From NCBI GenBank assembly GCA_013397435.1, contig VZRG01000201.1, positions 402,540-466,539 on the forward strand: a DNA stretch of 64,000 nucleotides. The letters are read 5' to 3'. Position numbers and translations under genes: made by a program. Positions 50,891 through 62,700 of this stretch are shown in pieces. Below the pieces are notes generated by a model. The model was not told the origin of the DNA and searched no databases. It saw only the letters and a program-made list of their open reading frames with translations. Source of the DNA: Erythrocercus mccallii (lineage: Eukaryota > Chordata > Aves > Passeriformes > Dicruridae). Within the stretch, counting starts at the first letter, position 1. The number at the start of each line of letters is the position of its first letter.

Positions 50891-52392
50891 CAAAAAATTA
50901 AATGCTTAAAAAATTTAAAGTATTGAAGTAGGAAATACTTGTAGATTAGTAGTTAATTAGTTGTTTGCTTTTGGGAAACAGCTAGGTTTTGGACAGCTGT
51001 GCCACAAATCTATGAAAAATATGGTGTAAAGTGACTGAGAATGAGAGAAGAAAGAAAAAAACTATGCTCAATGTTTCTTTTTGATCTACTTGTCATTTCT
51101 TTATTGCTGTAGCACTGATCTCTGATTATGAATAAATGTAACTAATCATGACTAGATTATTTAAGACTTCACTTTGTCACCACAATTCATGTGGTAGTAA
51201 ATTAGGGCACAACTTGGGTTTTAAACTCTTCCTGAAATAAGAGATAGTGGAGGAAAAAGCTCAAAGAAATTAATGACAACATTGCCTGAACAACAGCATA
51301 TTTATTTTGTTATTTCTATTTTACCTGATTGATTATGTGATCCATCCCCTTCTCTGCAGTCAGAAAATTCAGCATCATTGAATGAATGTTTGCATAAACA
51401 TGAAGGTAGTAATAATTAGCAGAAAGGAATGGGAGTTTATTTTAAGATGCAGTGTTCAGAGCAGCAGCACCACTCTTGTCAAAGAGATAATATTATTGTT
51501 ACTCTGCAGTGCAATTCATTCACCTGTTTACAATCCAGTTTTCAACATTTCAGCTCATTATTTGTCTCTTTCACTGCAATATTTATTTATAAATTCTGTG
51601 AAATGTAAAATAATTCTTCATCCCTATAATAAAAGCTGATTAAATTGCAGTGTAATGCATATCTCATCCTCAGCATGAGACAAAAATGGGCATTTTGCAG
51701 TTTTAGCACTTTGCTTCAGTACCAAATGTCTTTTTTCTGTACAGCATAAAGGGGGAGTTAATTAAAATCTTGTCTGCAAATAGAATTTCTCGCATCATTT
51801 ATCTGACCTCTCTGCCTTCCCTTAAAGAAAGTCTTTTTGTTCTCTTGGTTTTTTCACTAGTGCTGATGGTGTAGCCACTGGGATCCAGAGGGATTTAGGT
51901 GGCTTTGGGGTTTATTTTGGGATTTTGTGTGGTGGAATTTTTGGTTTGTTTGTTTACACTTTGTGGGGGGTTGGTAGTGTTTGTTTTATTGTTTGTTCGT
52001 TTGTTGAAGGTTTTGTTTGGGGCGGGGTGTTGCAGTGTGGTATTCCTTTGCACTTTTAATACAGGAAAAATACTGAAGGGGGTGCATCACCAGCCAGAAG
52101 TTAACAGAATACAAACTACTCATCCAAGAACATTCACAGGCATTTTCACCTGCTGTTCTCACAGTGTTCAGTTCACACAGGATCAGATGCTGGCGTTTAA
52201 TGAATTGCTGCAGGATCTGGAAGAACACAGGCAGCTTGAGAATACAGTTATCAGTCTGTAGGAATACTTTGGTGACAAAGTTCAGCCCTGTAGAACAAGA
52301 TGGCGGAGAAGAAATCCAGACCTTTCAGAGCAGCTGAATCACTGGCAAGTTTGTAGCAACTTTTTTGGTTCTAGGAAATATTGGTGAGTTAT
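50891..52392. other. Intergenic DNA between EFR3A and OC90
   Basis: AT-rich sequence without a recognised gene. T/G-rich low-complexity sequence occurs at about 51895-52035. The plus-strand open frame at 51899-52261 runs through that low-complexity stretch and is not credible as a gene. Confidence 0.65.
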
Positions 52393-52440
52393 AGAATCAT
52401 AGAATGTGTTGGGTTGGCAGGGATCCTTAGAGGTTTGTTG
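52393..52440 (-). mobile_element. CR1 3'-tail fragment (antisense)
   Basis: 'atagaatcatagaatgtgtt' followed by 'gggttggcagggatccttag' is the reverse of the CR1 terminal motif. It adjoins the decayed ORF1-like block at 52480-52940 and may be the end of the same internally deleted copy. Confidence 0.75.
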
Positions 52441-52479
52441 TGGCCTGATATTACTCCTCCCTCCCTTTGAATCTGTCTG

Positions 52480-52940
52480 TTTTAAAGCCTGTCAGTCAGC
52501 CCTGATAACTCATGAGCAAAGATCCTCTTGCCCGTGTGGGAAATCTGAATCCCATCTGACACAAACAGGTCTGGTGTTGTGCTGACCATCCCATTGCCAA
52601 AAGCCCCCAAATTCTGGCTGTGACCCCAGCCATGGAGCCAGTCTGATAGACTGGGTCTGTCCCTGCAAGGATAGGGGAAAAAATGACCTGTGTTCCACAT
52701 TTCCTGATCAGCCGTTCCAAGGCACTGAAGTCTCTTTTGATCATGCTGGGACTGCACATTGTGACTTCATCACCCCCAACATGGAAGAGCAATAACGAGT
52801 AACAGTCTGAGGGCTGTACCAGGCTGGGAAGTTTCGTGCTCGTGTTCTTAACTTGGGCCCCAGGGACGAAAGAGGCTTCTCTAAGAGGAGGGCCTGTCCA
52901 GCATTTTGGACCCTCTGTTGCCTTCAGAAGAGAGTCACAC
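52480..52940 (-). pseudogene. Decayed SGNH-esterase-like ORF, probably from a CR1-type LINE ORF1
   Basis: Minus-strand frames encode SDCYSLLLFHVGGDE, a KRDFSAL segment, then TQVIFSPILAG. After a frame change near 52600-52700 comes a C-terminal block PDLFVSDGIQISHTGKRIFA ending near 52482. The order matches the SGNH/esterase domain known from ORF1 of CR1-like elements. The usual GTND-type block reads GGDE and the catalytic-block DGxH reads DGIQ, so the domain would be inactive even without the frameshift. An SGNH-like fragment of another bird repeat is the alternative. Confidence 0.6.
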
Positions 52941-53414
52941 ACAGCTATAGATAGGAATGAAAAAAGAAAGTAATTTTCAAGTAATTACTTTAGCATTGCT
53001 TCTGGGTGTTCCCTGCTAAATTCAGTAAAGGAAGAATGTCTGCAGTAGGAGTTGGAGTAGTTGCAGATTGGTTTAATTAAAAACCTGGAATACTTGGCCA
53101 CCATCAATAAGATCCAGTCTGAACCAAGTGCACAGTTAACAAAAGTCAGTCTGATCATAACAGTTTTTACATAAAAAAAATCAAGTGAAATTATATAGAA
53201 CACTGTCAAATAATGATTTAAGGTAATATCTGACCTAGATAGATGGTCCATAGTGCTGACCTTGCTACAGTAATACAGTCTAACACCTAATCCTAATCTA
53301 TGATTACATCATTTGTGTGCTGGAGAGTGTGAGGCAGCATGTAGAGGATAAGGAGACAGGTACTCAGTGCCTGGCTGCTGTCACGCCCCTTCCCAAGCCC
53401 ATGGAGGTGGGTGG

Positions 53415-53722
53415 TTATCTGCCCTTGTGTCCCACAGTTCTGGAGCTCCCAATGTGGTGCTGTGTCCCTCTCTTGGCTCTTCGGAATCTGCTCCGCAGGG
53501 CTTCTTCCTCCTCACTGCTCTCCTCGGAGCTGGAGCCCCCTTTGCCTATTTCTGTGCCTGTTGGAGGCCTTTCAGCAGGGTCACCTGGGCAGGAGACCTC
53601 CTCTCGGCATTCCTGCCCGTGGGGAAGCTTCAGGCTCTCGTTGAAGAAGGCAGAAGCCATGCACTCGGCTGCAGCCTTGTCACAGGCACAGAGGAGCTTC
53701 TCACACGTGCTCTGGCCAATGC
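53415..53722 (-). CDS. OC90: OC90 terminal coding exon: end of PLA2-like domain and tail
   Basis: Acceptor TTCTCTTTCAG. It encodes CIGQSTCEKLLCACDKAAAEC, the cysteine-rich third helix of a PLA2 fold, written here with its first Cys from the joined codon. Then come MASAFFNESLKLPHGQECR with an NES glycosylation sequon, a Ser/Glu run (SSSEESSEEEEALRS), a basic RFRRAKRGTQ and a stop at 53415-53417. The acidic tail is typical of biomineral proteins. RAKR fits a furin-type cleavage consensus. A larger plus-strand open frame here is its antisense shadow. Confidence 0.9.
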
Positions 53723-56700
53723 CTGAAAGAGAAGTTTTACAATTAATGTTTGAAAGCTGTTAAACTTACTTCATGTATAATTTGCCACGGGTAGGTGAGC
53801 TTTTGAAAATAACGTTTTCAAATCCGCCATGAATTTTAATCTCCAAAGTCACCATTAATTACCTAAACAAAAGCCTGACACCAATGTTCTGGGCAGTGGA
53901 AGGTTCTACTGGCTTTAGTTGAATTTGTGAATGTAAATGCACAAACAGCTGACTTCTGTCTGCAATTATAAAATGTCTGAACGTAATTTTCTCGGCCTGA
54001 CCTGGTCACATACATAGCAGTGTAATAACCTTTGTCTCAACTAGGAAAAAAGTTCAAGTTTACAGTAAACATTGCTAATTTTTTGTAAGCTAAATATGTC
54101 TGTCTCTGTACTCAGCTCTAGCAGCTCTGTCATAGTGTCATTCAGTCTATCATGTTGATACACTGGCATCAGGACATGAGAATTCCCTGTCACACAAGCT
54201 TACATTTTGGCGTGTGATCAAAACATACAACTTTAGATCTCAAGTTTCTTTCTGCATGACATCCAAGTTTCTTAACTTGCTCCATACAGCAGTGATGAGA
54301 GAAGCAGCATCTAAAATAAACAGTAGAAGTAATGGAAAATACTTATTTTTTCTGAATCCCACAATGCTCACAATTATTTGTCTGTCTTTATTTTCAATGC
54401 CCATTAAAACTAAAAAAATTTAGTTTTCATACCCTGGAAATTTTATTTCTATGAAGAACAAAAAACAACCCAACCTGTTCCTACTTTCTTCTTAAACTTG
54501 TTCCTACTTTCACTTCCCTCTTCTTAATTCCTTTTGTGTCATGTGTTTTGTTACGTGTCATGTAACAGGGGTGTGTTTTAATTTTAAGACACATAATTAC
54601 AATTGCAACAATGACCTAATCTTCCCTGAGAAGTGTCTTCCAGTGTTCAGTCCTTGGCTGGAAATCTGAAAACTGCATCATGATACCCAGACTGTGCCAT
54701 TATCTAATCCAATACTTCATGTGTGGGCTCTTGTTTGTGTGCGAGTGCAGGAAAAAGGTGTGTGCTTAGACCTGATGTGCCCCAACTGTTACCAGCTTCC
54801 CAGAGGAAGAGATTTTAGCTGTAAATACAACGCTCCCAGAGGTGCTTTTGTTTGTGGATTTCTCTGCATTGCCCCTCACCATCAGCCGTGCTGGCTCTTG
54901 GCTGCAGTTCCAACAGAAGTTTGCTCCACCTCTGCTCCCTTCTGAAGGACAGTGTGCTCTGGGTGGATGTTAGTTCTTCTCTTCATAAGTCACTTTCCAA
55001 GCCAGCACTTAGCCAAGTTTCACTGTGACCCTTACCCTCATCCAACTGAGGTACTCCTCCTCCTGCTTTGCTTACCTCCCATTGTTCTCCTTTCTTATTT
55101 TGAGTTGCTACAAAAATAGAATGTAGTTTAGAGTATTATATATCAGAGTATTTTGTGTTTTATTTATTTAAGGGGATTTTTTCCCCCAAAATGTGACTTG
55201 ACTACTGCTGCATAGCTATACAATGCTCAAAAAATGAGGTACTGATCTTCCTTGGTCCATGGGCACCACAATAACACCCATAACATTAATGGCACATGCA
55301 GAGGAGCCCACACCTGTCCAGTGCATCAGTGGGATCACCTCTTCCCTCTTGGCCACAATAGCAGCCATAAGACTCAAACTCCTCTGGGCATCGCTCAGTC
55401 AAACAGAAGAGCATTTCTCCAAGCTGGGGCAGCTCCCTCTCCACTCTTCCACGTCCTCTCTCTTGCAGAAAGGTCAATCGCTTGCACACTACAAAGCAAA
55501 GTTGTTATTTGACACATCATGTTTGCACTGGTTGACAGCTCTCTTGTGAAGATAGAACTGTTTCCAGAGCTATCAGAAACTTTGAAAGACAACATTTTAC
55601 CATCTCTAAATTATTACTTCAGTCCATGAATTACAGCTCTTACAATACTGCTGACTGAGCAAGACTGCAAAAGGGCAAGGCAATATTTAAAGGGGAGAGA
55701 GATCCCTAGGAAGATAGAACATACAAGTCAAATTGGACTGCAATGAGAATACTTAACAGTCCTTTGTAGTTTTTCATACGTAATTTTTTCTTTTGGAATA
55801 TTCAAACTCGGCTGAGTATTCAGTAGTTTCTGTGTTAGTAGTGCAGAAAATACAGTCCTAACCTCTTGTTCTTCCACAGTGATAACTGGGAAATGACCAT
55901 GTTTTGCTGAAGGAAACAATATTCTTTTTTTTGTTCTCATTTGAAATATAGTACAATTTGAGCTGTGGTATCCCTAGACCAAATGCAAGACTGATTGGTT
56001 GTAATGGCTGTTGTGCTGCTGAGGTTTTGGCATCACCAAATCCCAATCCTAATATCTCTATGGCTCCCTCTACTCAGGCAGAACTGATATTTTGAGATTA
56101 TTAATAAGATTTGAAAGAACACAGTATTCCATATCAGGAAAAAGACAGTGAAGTCCCTTTTCTGGGACTTTGCCAGCGTAAGGATGGAAGGGGCTGATGG
56201 TTGGATTGCAGGAGAAAAAGGGAGGGAGGGCTTTTGTTCCCTCTGCATCCTCCTTTCTCCCATGAGTAATCCATCTTTGCCTCTGTAGCTCTAGACTGTT
56301 TCCCTGCTCCTGTTAGGGTCAATTCTGGGTTACTGTCTCCAACAGGAAATTCTGCCCATGTGCCTTCTTGGGTCTTGACTCATTCATATTAATTCACAGA
56401 ATAAAACACAGGTTCAGGGAATTGATCTGTGCTCTCTAAAAGCTGGTACTTTAAAATCAAATTTTCCAGTTTAGCGAAAAGTGGCGTTGATTCTTCTGCA
56501 CTTTTCCAATTTCCAGGGCTGCTTCTCTCCATTGGGAAGCCTAAAAAAATGGATGGGACAGTCCTGGAGTGTGGATTTATAGCCATGACAGGTCTGAAAT
56601 GTCTTAGGATCTCTGAGCAGAAATTGGAACAGAATCAGAAATGGTGAGAAAAAGCCTGACTGCAAGACTGTGGCAAAAGGTCAGAATGAAGTGCAGGAAA

Positions 56701-59700
56701 ATTCTATTGCTGCTGCTTATAAAACAAAGTAACTTAAAGATGTGATTAAATTACTTCCAACAAACAAAAGCAGAGAGAAACATTCCCTGAGCTCATTTTT
56801 GATACTGCACTATATGAAAAATGTACTTACAAGCTAATAATAAGCAATTTTTTAATTGTTACTGACAGCATATTGGCAGAAGAGGTTAAAGTGATGGAAG
56901 CTTTTGCAGATGTCTACACCTACTGTTTTTCTAAATACTGATACATTTGTGTTTATCTAACTGGTTTAAAATAACTATAACCTTTATAAATAATACATAC
57001 CTGCTCTTAATATAGAGGTTGCTGAATATTTCATCAGATGTAAGGGGAAAAACCCTTTATTTACCTTTTACTGCAGGTCCTCTCTCAGACAGTCCCTGGT
57101 CCAGAGCTATTCCAAAGGAAGCTGTGCTCAGACCACCCCTTGCAGGGCTTGTCTCTGGAGAAGACAATTGCATAGATTAGACTTGGGAAGGTAGAATAAA
57201 CTCTTCTTTCAGGACTGTGTCCAAAAGTGCACATCCTAAACTATTATCAACTGCTGTCTTCTAAAATTTGTTCATTCTTAATGGGAGGCTGTTTATTAAT
57301 GGTTAGTTAAGCTTTCCTGGTCAGATGGCAGTGAGCTGCCCTTTACAGGGCAGTCAATGTTATACATCCTGTATTGTATGCAACCTCCAGATTTAAATAA
57401 CAAAATAGTTTAATTCTATATATCCATGAAAAATGCTGACTCCTCAGATAGCTGTGAACAGGAATAGTGGAGTGTTTTAAATTAGAAAAGGTGCAATTCA
57501 TTTTTCACTTGCCTTTCCCTTTTGTCCTTGCAGCTGTGCCTGCAGGACTCTTGTTGGTGGGGACAATTTTGACTTGCACCGAGTTACTGTCTCCTGGGAA
57601 TGAGGCTGGGGAGGTGGTTATCTCTTCCACTGGGACCAAAACTTCCATAAATCCATCTTCTTCTGAATAAGCAGAAAAAGGAAAGCAGAAGAAGAAATAG
57701 AAAATAAACAGCAAGATTTTAATTTTAGATAGCTGGTGAGAGTAATATCCTCAGGCAGAATGAGTGTGAATTGATGGTCATAGAGAAGGAATATCTAAGA
57801 GGAAAACTGGAAAAGCAGAGTATTCACAGTGGTCATTTATTCACATCTCTTGCCTTTCAAAAGAAAGGACTGTGGTTAACTATGATCAGTTTAACTGCTG
57901 ATTTTTTTTTTCTTTTTTAATTCTCTATGTACTGAGACAAAGAGCTGGGCCAGGTGCTGAAAATCATGTTGGTTACTGCTTAGCTGTATTGAGAGATAAA
58001 GTACAGATGAGATGTCATGAGATGTTATTTTCTGAGTAAATTGCTTTAAAAAGTGTCTGTTCAACTGAAATTTCTAAAACTGAGAGTATCAGTGAAAGGA
58101 GGAAATTATTTGACTGATGCAGAGCTGAGTGACTTAAGGGTTTAGTGGGTTGTAACCACAAGGAAATATTGAGGGGAAAATAAGTTGACAAATAATTGTC
58201 TTGAGGAGATTCTTTATCCTACAAATTGATTAATATTTGATTTTGGATTGTCTGACACTCTACTGTTGATCAGGAATGTTTTTTTGTTGAATTTGTAGGT
58301 ACTTAAAATATTTTTTCCTACTTTTTAAACTTTTTTACTATAAACTAATTTGTAAATGAAAACTCTTATCAAATGATTTCATTTTTTTCTAAATGTCAAT
58401 GTGAACAATGTGGCATTTCACAAAATAAATACTTTGAAAATAGTAATGGGCATGTATTTTCATATTTTTAAAGCTTCCCTTTTGAATTCCTTGGCTGAAT
58501 TTATTAATTAGACTAAAATTCATTAAACTTGTCACTCTGATGTTCTGGTTCTAGTATGTGTTGAAAATAACTTGTCGCAGGATAAGAAAATAGTTTAAAA
58601 GAAATAAAAGTACTGCTAAGAATACAGCAAAGCCCATGAAAGGTGTCAGAAAGGGATCAATAGTCACACACTGGTTTTGATAGCTCAGCAAGGTGCATGT
58701 TTTATGTCACTTTGGCTGTGGAATGTTGAAATAAAAGTGATTCCTGCTGGATGTAGAAAATAAAACCAGAGTTTGGGAAATTCTACATTTAGCTAAGAAT
58801 AGATATCACAAATAATCTTCTGGGAGCCATGCAGACCTGCAACACAATACACAGAATTTCTGATACATTCAAGTTAATGTAGGAGAGCATTTAGTGGTTG
58901 ACTGGTGCTTAGTACAGCAATGCCAAATTCATTGGAGTGGAAGACAGGGATATTGTTCAGATAGTATAATTAGAGTCAAAAAAATGACTGCTGTCTACTC
59001 TCCATATACAGTTTGCTCTGACATTTTTCTGGTGGATTTCAGCCCACCTGGATAATCCTTTCTACACAAAAGGGGCCACAGGAAGCTTCCAGATCTACCA
59101 AGGTGCTCCATTTTGAGCTGTATCTACTGGTGAGGCTGTGTTCAAAGCACACCTGTGAAAGCTGGAACAGGTTTTAGGCTGGGAGAGAGTTCCATGAAAT
59201 TATCTATAATAAAGGAAGAGGCAAATCAAAATGAACCCTTCTGGCAGCAGATGCTGTGAATGTAATTTACAGAAACAACCATTATATCATAAAATCTTAT
59301 GTGAAGAGGCTTTCAGAAATACTTGGATGAAGAGTGAAAATGAGTGGCTGGAGGCAAAGAACAGCTAATGCTTCTCAGCCAGGTTTTATTGTTTGTGTGT
59401 CTGCTATCTGACCCTGATCTAAATTTGATTCTCCAGCAGCCCTGTTGCTACCATGCAGAGTTTTAACTGTGATGCTTTTAGATGAAGAATTGCTGTGTCA
59501 GTCAAAGAAAGAGGAAAACTGAGGGTCACTGACCTTTTATGGAGAGGATGGGGGGAGCAGGAGCTGTGCCTCTCTGGTCCCTTGAGGTAACTGTACAAAA
59601 ACCAGAGGCATTGTGGTAGTGACTTGCCAGCTGAATTTCTGCCATGCATTTCTGAAATTACTTTTACTTAAAGTATTATAACGCTTAAACAAACAGCCTG

Positions 59701-62700
59701 GATTTATAAAGATGGTAATTAGGAGAAGCGAAGTGTTTTGCTGAAGGATGTGCAAGTCAGCAGAAGAAGTATTATCCAGAAATTCTGTGCTGAAGGTTTT
59801 GACTGTGACACCACAGAGCTTCATAAATGAAAATCCATCTTGACCTGGAGTCAAGAGTCCCAAATTTGTCAACAAAAGTTTAATGACTCTTACCTCTGGC
59901 TTTGGAAGTTGCCAAGACTATGTCACGGGGCTCAAAAGAAATCACTGTTGAAAACAGAAAATATAAACCCAAGAAACACATTGCCAGCAGAGTTATGAAC
60001 AGTCAGGTTGCTGAGAAGAGCTTTTTCTGAAAATAGGAAGATCAAGATGTGTCATGGATAGACATTTGCCTATTTTTCTCAGAGGTGTATTGATGGTTAT
60101 AGACAAAGTGATACTGATAAATGAAGCTCCTTGCATGAATATAATGTACATTGCACTAACACAGGATTCTGTGATTCTGTGAAAGAAGCAGCATAAATAT
60201 GACTGAATTGGGAAATTCAATGTTAAGTGTATTTGACAGACAAATAGACTAAACAGGATTAGGTCTGGCATCCCAGTGTTGTGCACAGAAGGATGCTGCA
60301 TTCCTTATGAACATCCTGTGTTTGCCTGTACTGAAAGTCAGGTATAGATGGGCAGCCATAAGTCCAAATAGCTCCCTAACCTCTAACTTGTTTCATTACC
60401 TGATAAAATGATTTTCATTTGTCAGCTGCCTTTTGATAAATTACAAACATAAGTATCAAATGATCTAAAAAAATCATCTCCACATTTTTTCTAAGATGTT
60501 GTGATGTGAAGAATAACTCGTTTGCCTTTGAATTAGTTTCTCAGTGATACTTAGCTTTGGTTTAATGAAGCTTCCACAGTTGTCAATGTTGAACCTTCTT
60601 TGGGCTTAAACAGGGAGACAACTGGTTAAATAGTAAGTGGTTCTCCAAATGTTTCCTTCTAAGACTGATTAGCAATGTTACCTTTTTTGCTTTCAGCTTT
60701 CTGAAATTCCTAATACAGGTTTCTATTCCTTGGTAATACTTGGAGTCTTAAAATGGACTGTGCCTCATTAAGGAGCAGGAGTAGGTTTTTTTTCAGGAGG
60801 TAAAAGATTGCAACAGAAGTGCAAATACAGGTGCTCTCGCTCCTTCAAAAATTCCATTTTCTATTATAAAGTGTCTCAGAAGCAGATAGAAAACCATGAA
60901 CCAACACTGGAGCTGCTGCTAGGTGAGAATGAAAAATATGGTAAAAAACTACTTTGATAGTACAGGAGAGAGAGATGAAGGATCTGCCAGCACTACATTC
61001 AGGATAAAGCCTTTTCAGGCACCTACACTTGTGCGTGTGCTGCTACTTGGAAAAAAAAACCAAAAAAACAAAAAACAAAAACCCAAACAAATAAACCCCT
61101 AAACCTTTAGAAACATTACCTTACAGAAACACTGTTTTACACTGTTTTTAAAAAGAAAAAATTTCCATGTGGTTTTCATATCCCAGATTCATACTTAGGG
61201 CAATGGCACATACAGAGGAGCACACTAAAATTTGAAATCAGGTTCTTAAGTTCTCAAAAAATCCAACTTTCCACCTCTCCCCATGCAAGCTGGTCTAGTG
61301 GAAAGTGTCCCTGCCTGTAGCAGGGGGGTTGGAATGAGATGGTCTTTAAGGCCCCTTCCAACACAAACCACTCTGTGATTTTCTGGGTTAAGCAGTGGCC
61401 TGGTTGCCCATATCCAGTGCATGTTGCTTGTGTGCTTGGCAGATATGGGGCCTATGAATAGAGAATAATGGAATTGTCAAGATAGGAGGAGACCTTCATA
61501 TCACCCAATCCTACTGTAAGCCTGGCACTGCCCCTGTAACCCCTAAACCACATCACCCACTACCAGATCCTGACGCCTCCTAAACACCTCCAGAGAGGGT
61601 GACTCCACCACCTCCCTGGGCAGCCTGTTCCAATGTCTGAGCACCTGAACAGTGGAAACATTTTAATATCTAATCTGAATCTCCCCTATCTCATTTTAAG
61701 GACATTTCCTTTGGTTGTTTCCCTGCAGGCACAGTAGAAGAGACCAACTACACCCACCTCACTACACCCTCCTGTCAGGCAATTATAGAGAGCAGTGAGG
61801 TCCCCCTGAGCCTCCTCTTCTCCAGACTAAACAAACCCACCTGCCTCAGCCATTCCTCATCAGACATGTTCTTTATTCCTCTCATGAGACTTGCTGCCCT
61901 TCTCTGGACACACTCCAGCACCTCAATGTCCTTTTTAAAATGAGGGACCAAGAGCTGAGCACAGCACTCAAGGTGCAGCCCCATGAGGCCTGAGGGGTGA
62001 TCACAGCCCTGGTCCTGCTGGTCACACTATTGCTGATACAGGCCAGGATGCCACTGGCCTTCTGGGCCACCTGCGCACACGCTGGCTCCTATTGAAGCAA
62101 TAGAGACCAGCAACCCCAGTACATTTTCCAAAAAGCTCTGATGCCACTCCTCAACAGCAGTGTGGCTTTGCTGGCGATGGAGACACAAAACAAGAGTGCA
62201 GCAGCTAAACTGGGTAATAGTCTGAGATTGGTCTCCCTCCCTACTTCATATCTTGGCTCTCTCTTACAAGGTGTCCCCTCGCAGAGCTATCACGGGCTTT
62301 GGGTGCTTCTGTCCCTGGCCTCATGTGTTGCAGAGCTCACCATGCAGGCAAGAGGAAAACAGATTCTCACACTGCAACACTGAGGTTTTGCAAGTACCCA
62401 CCCCTCATAAGAAAACCACTGACTGTAGCAATGAAAAAGAAGACTGTCATGAGAACCACTTGGTCTTGTGGTTTAGAGGCTCACCAAGGAGGCTACAGAG
62501 TGAGAAGGTTTCAGCCTAAATCTCTTCCTTACAAGTAAATAAACCACCAAACTGGTGGCTCGTTGACACCATACTCAGAATTTCCTCCTGCTACTGCTTG
62601 ATCTTAATTAATTCAATATCTTTTAGAGAGAAGAAATACGCAATTGGCTGTGGGTCCAGTGGCTGGCACTCACACAGGGCATCTCTGCCAAACAGCTCAC

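Noticed and set aside
53317..53763. 148-codon plus-strand open frame and two overlapping ones
   Set aside because: Antisense shadows of the GC-richer OC90 terminal exon.
54795..54950. Possible minus-strand OC90 exon with an ACTGCAG acceptor
   Set aside because: Stops in the required phase, and the exons at 55314 and 54204 already join perfectly through the PLA2-like domain.
60163..60182. 'attctgtgattctgtga' resembling a CR1 tail
   Set aside because: The sequence on its left has no CR1 3' features, so it is probably chance or too small a fragment.
62141..62538. Three overlapping plus-strand open frames of 79-88 codons
   Set aside because: No homology and no splice signals in phase; adjacent to decayed CR1 sequence on the opposite strand.
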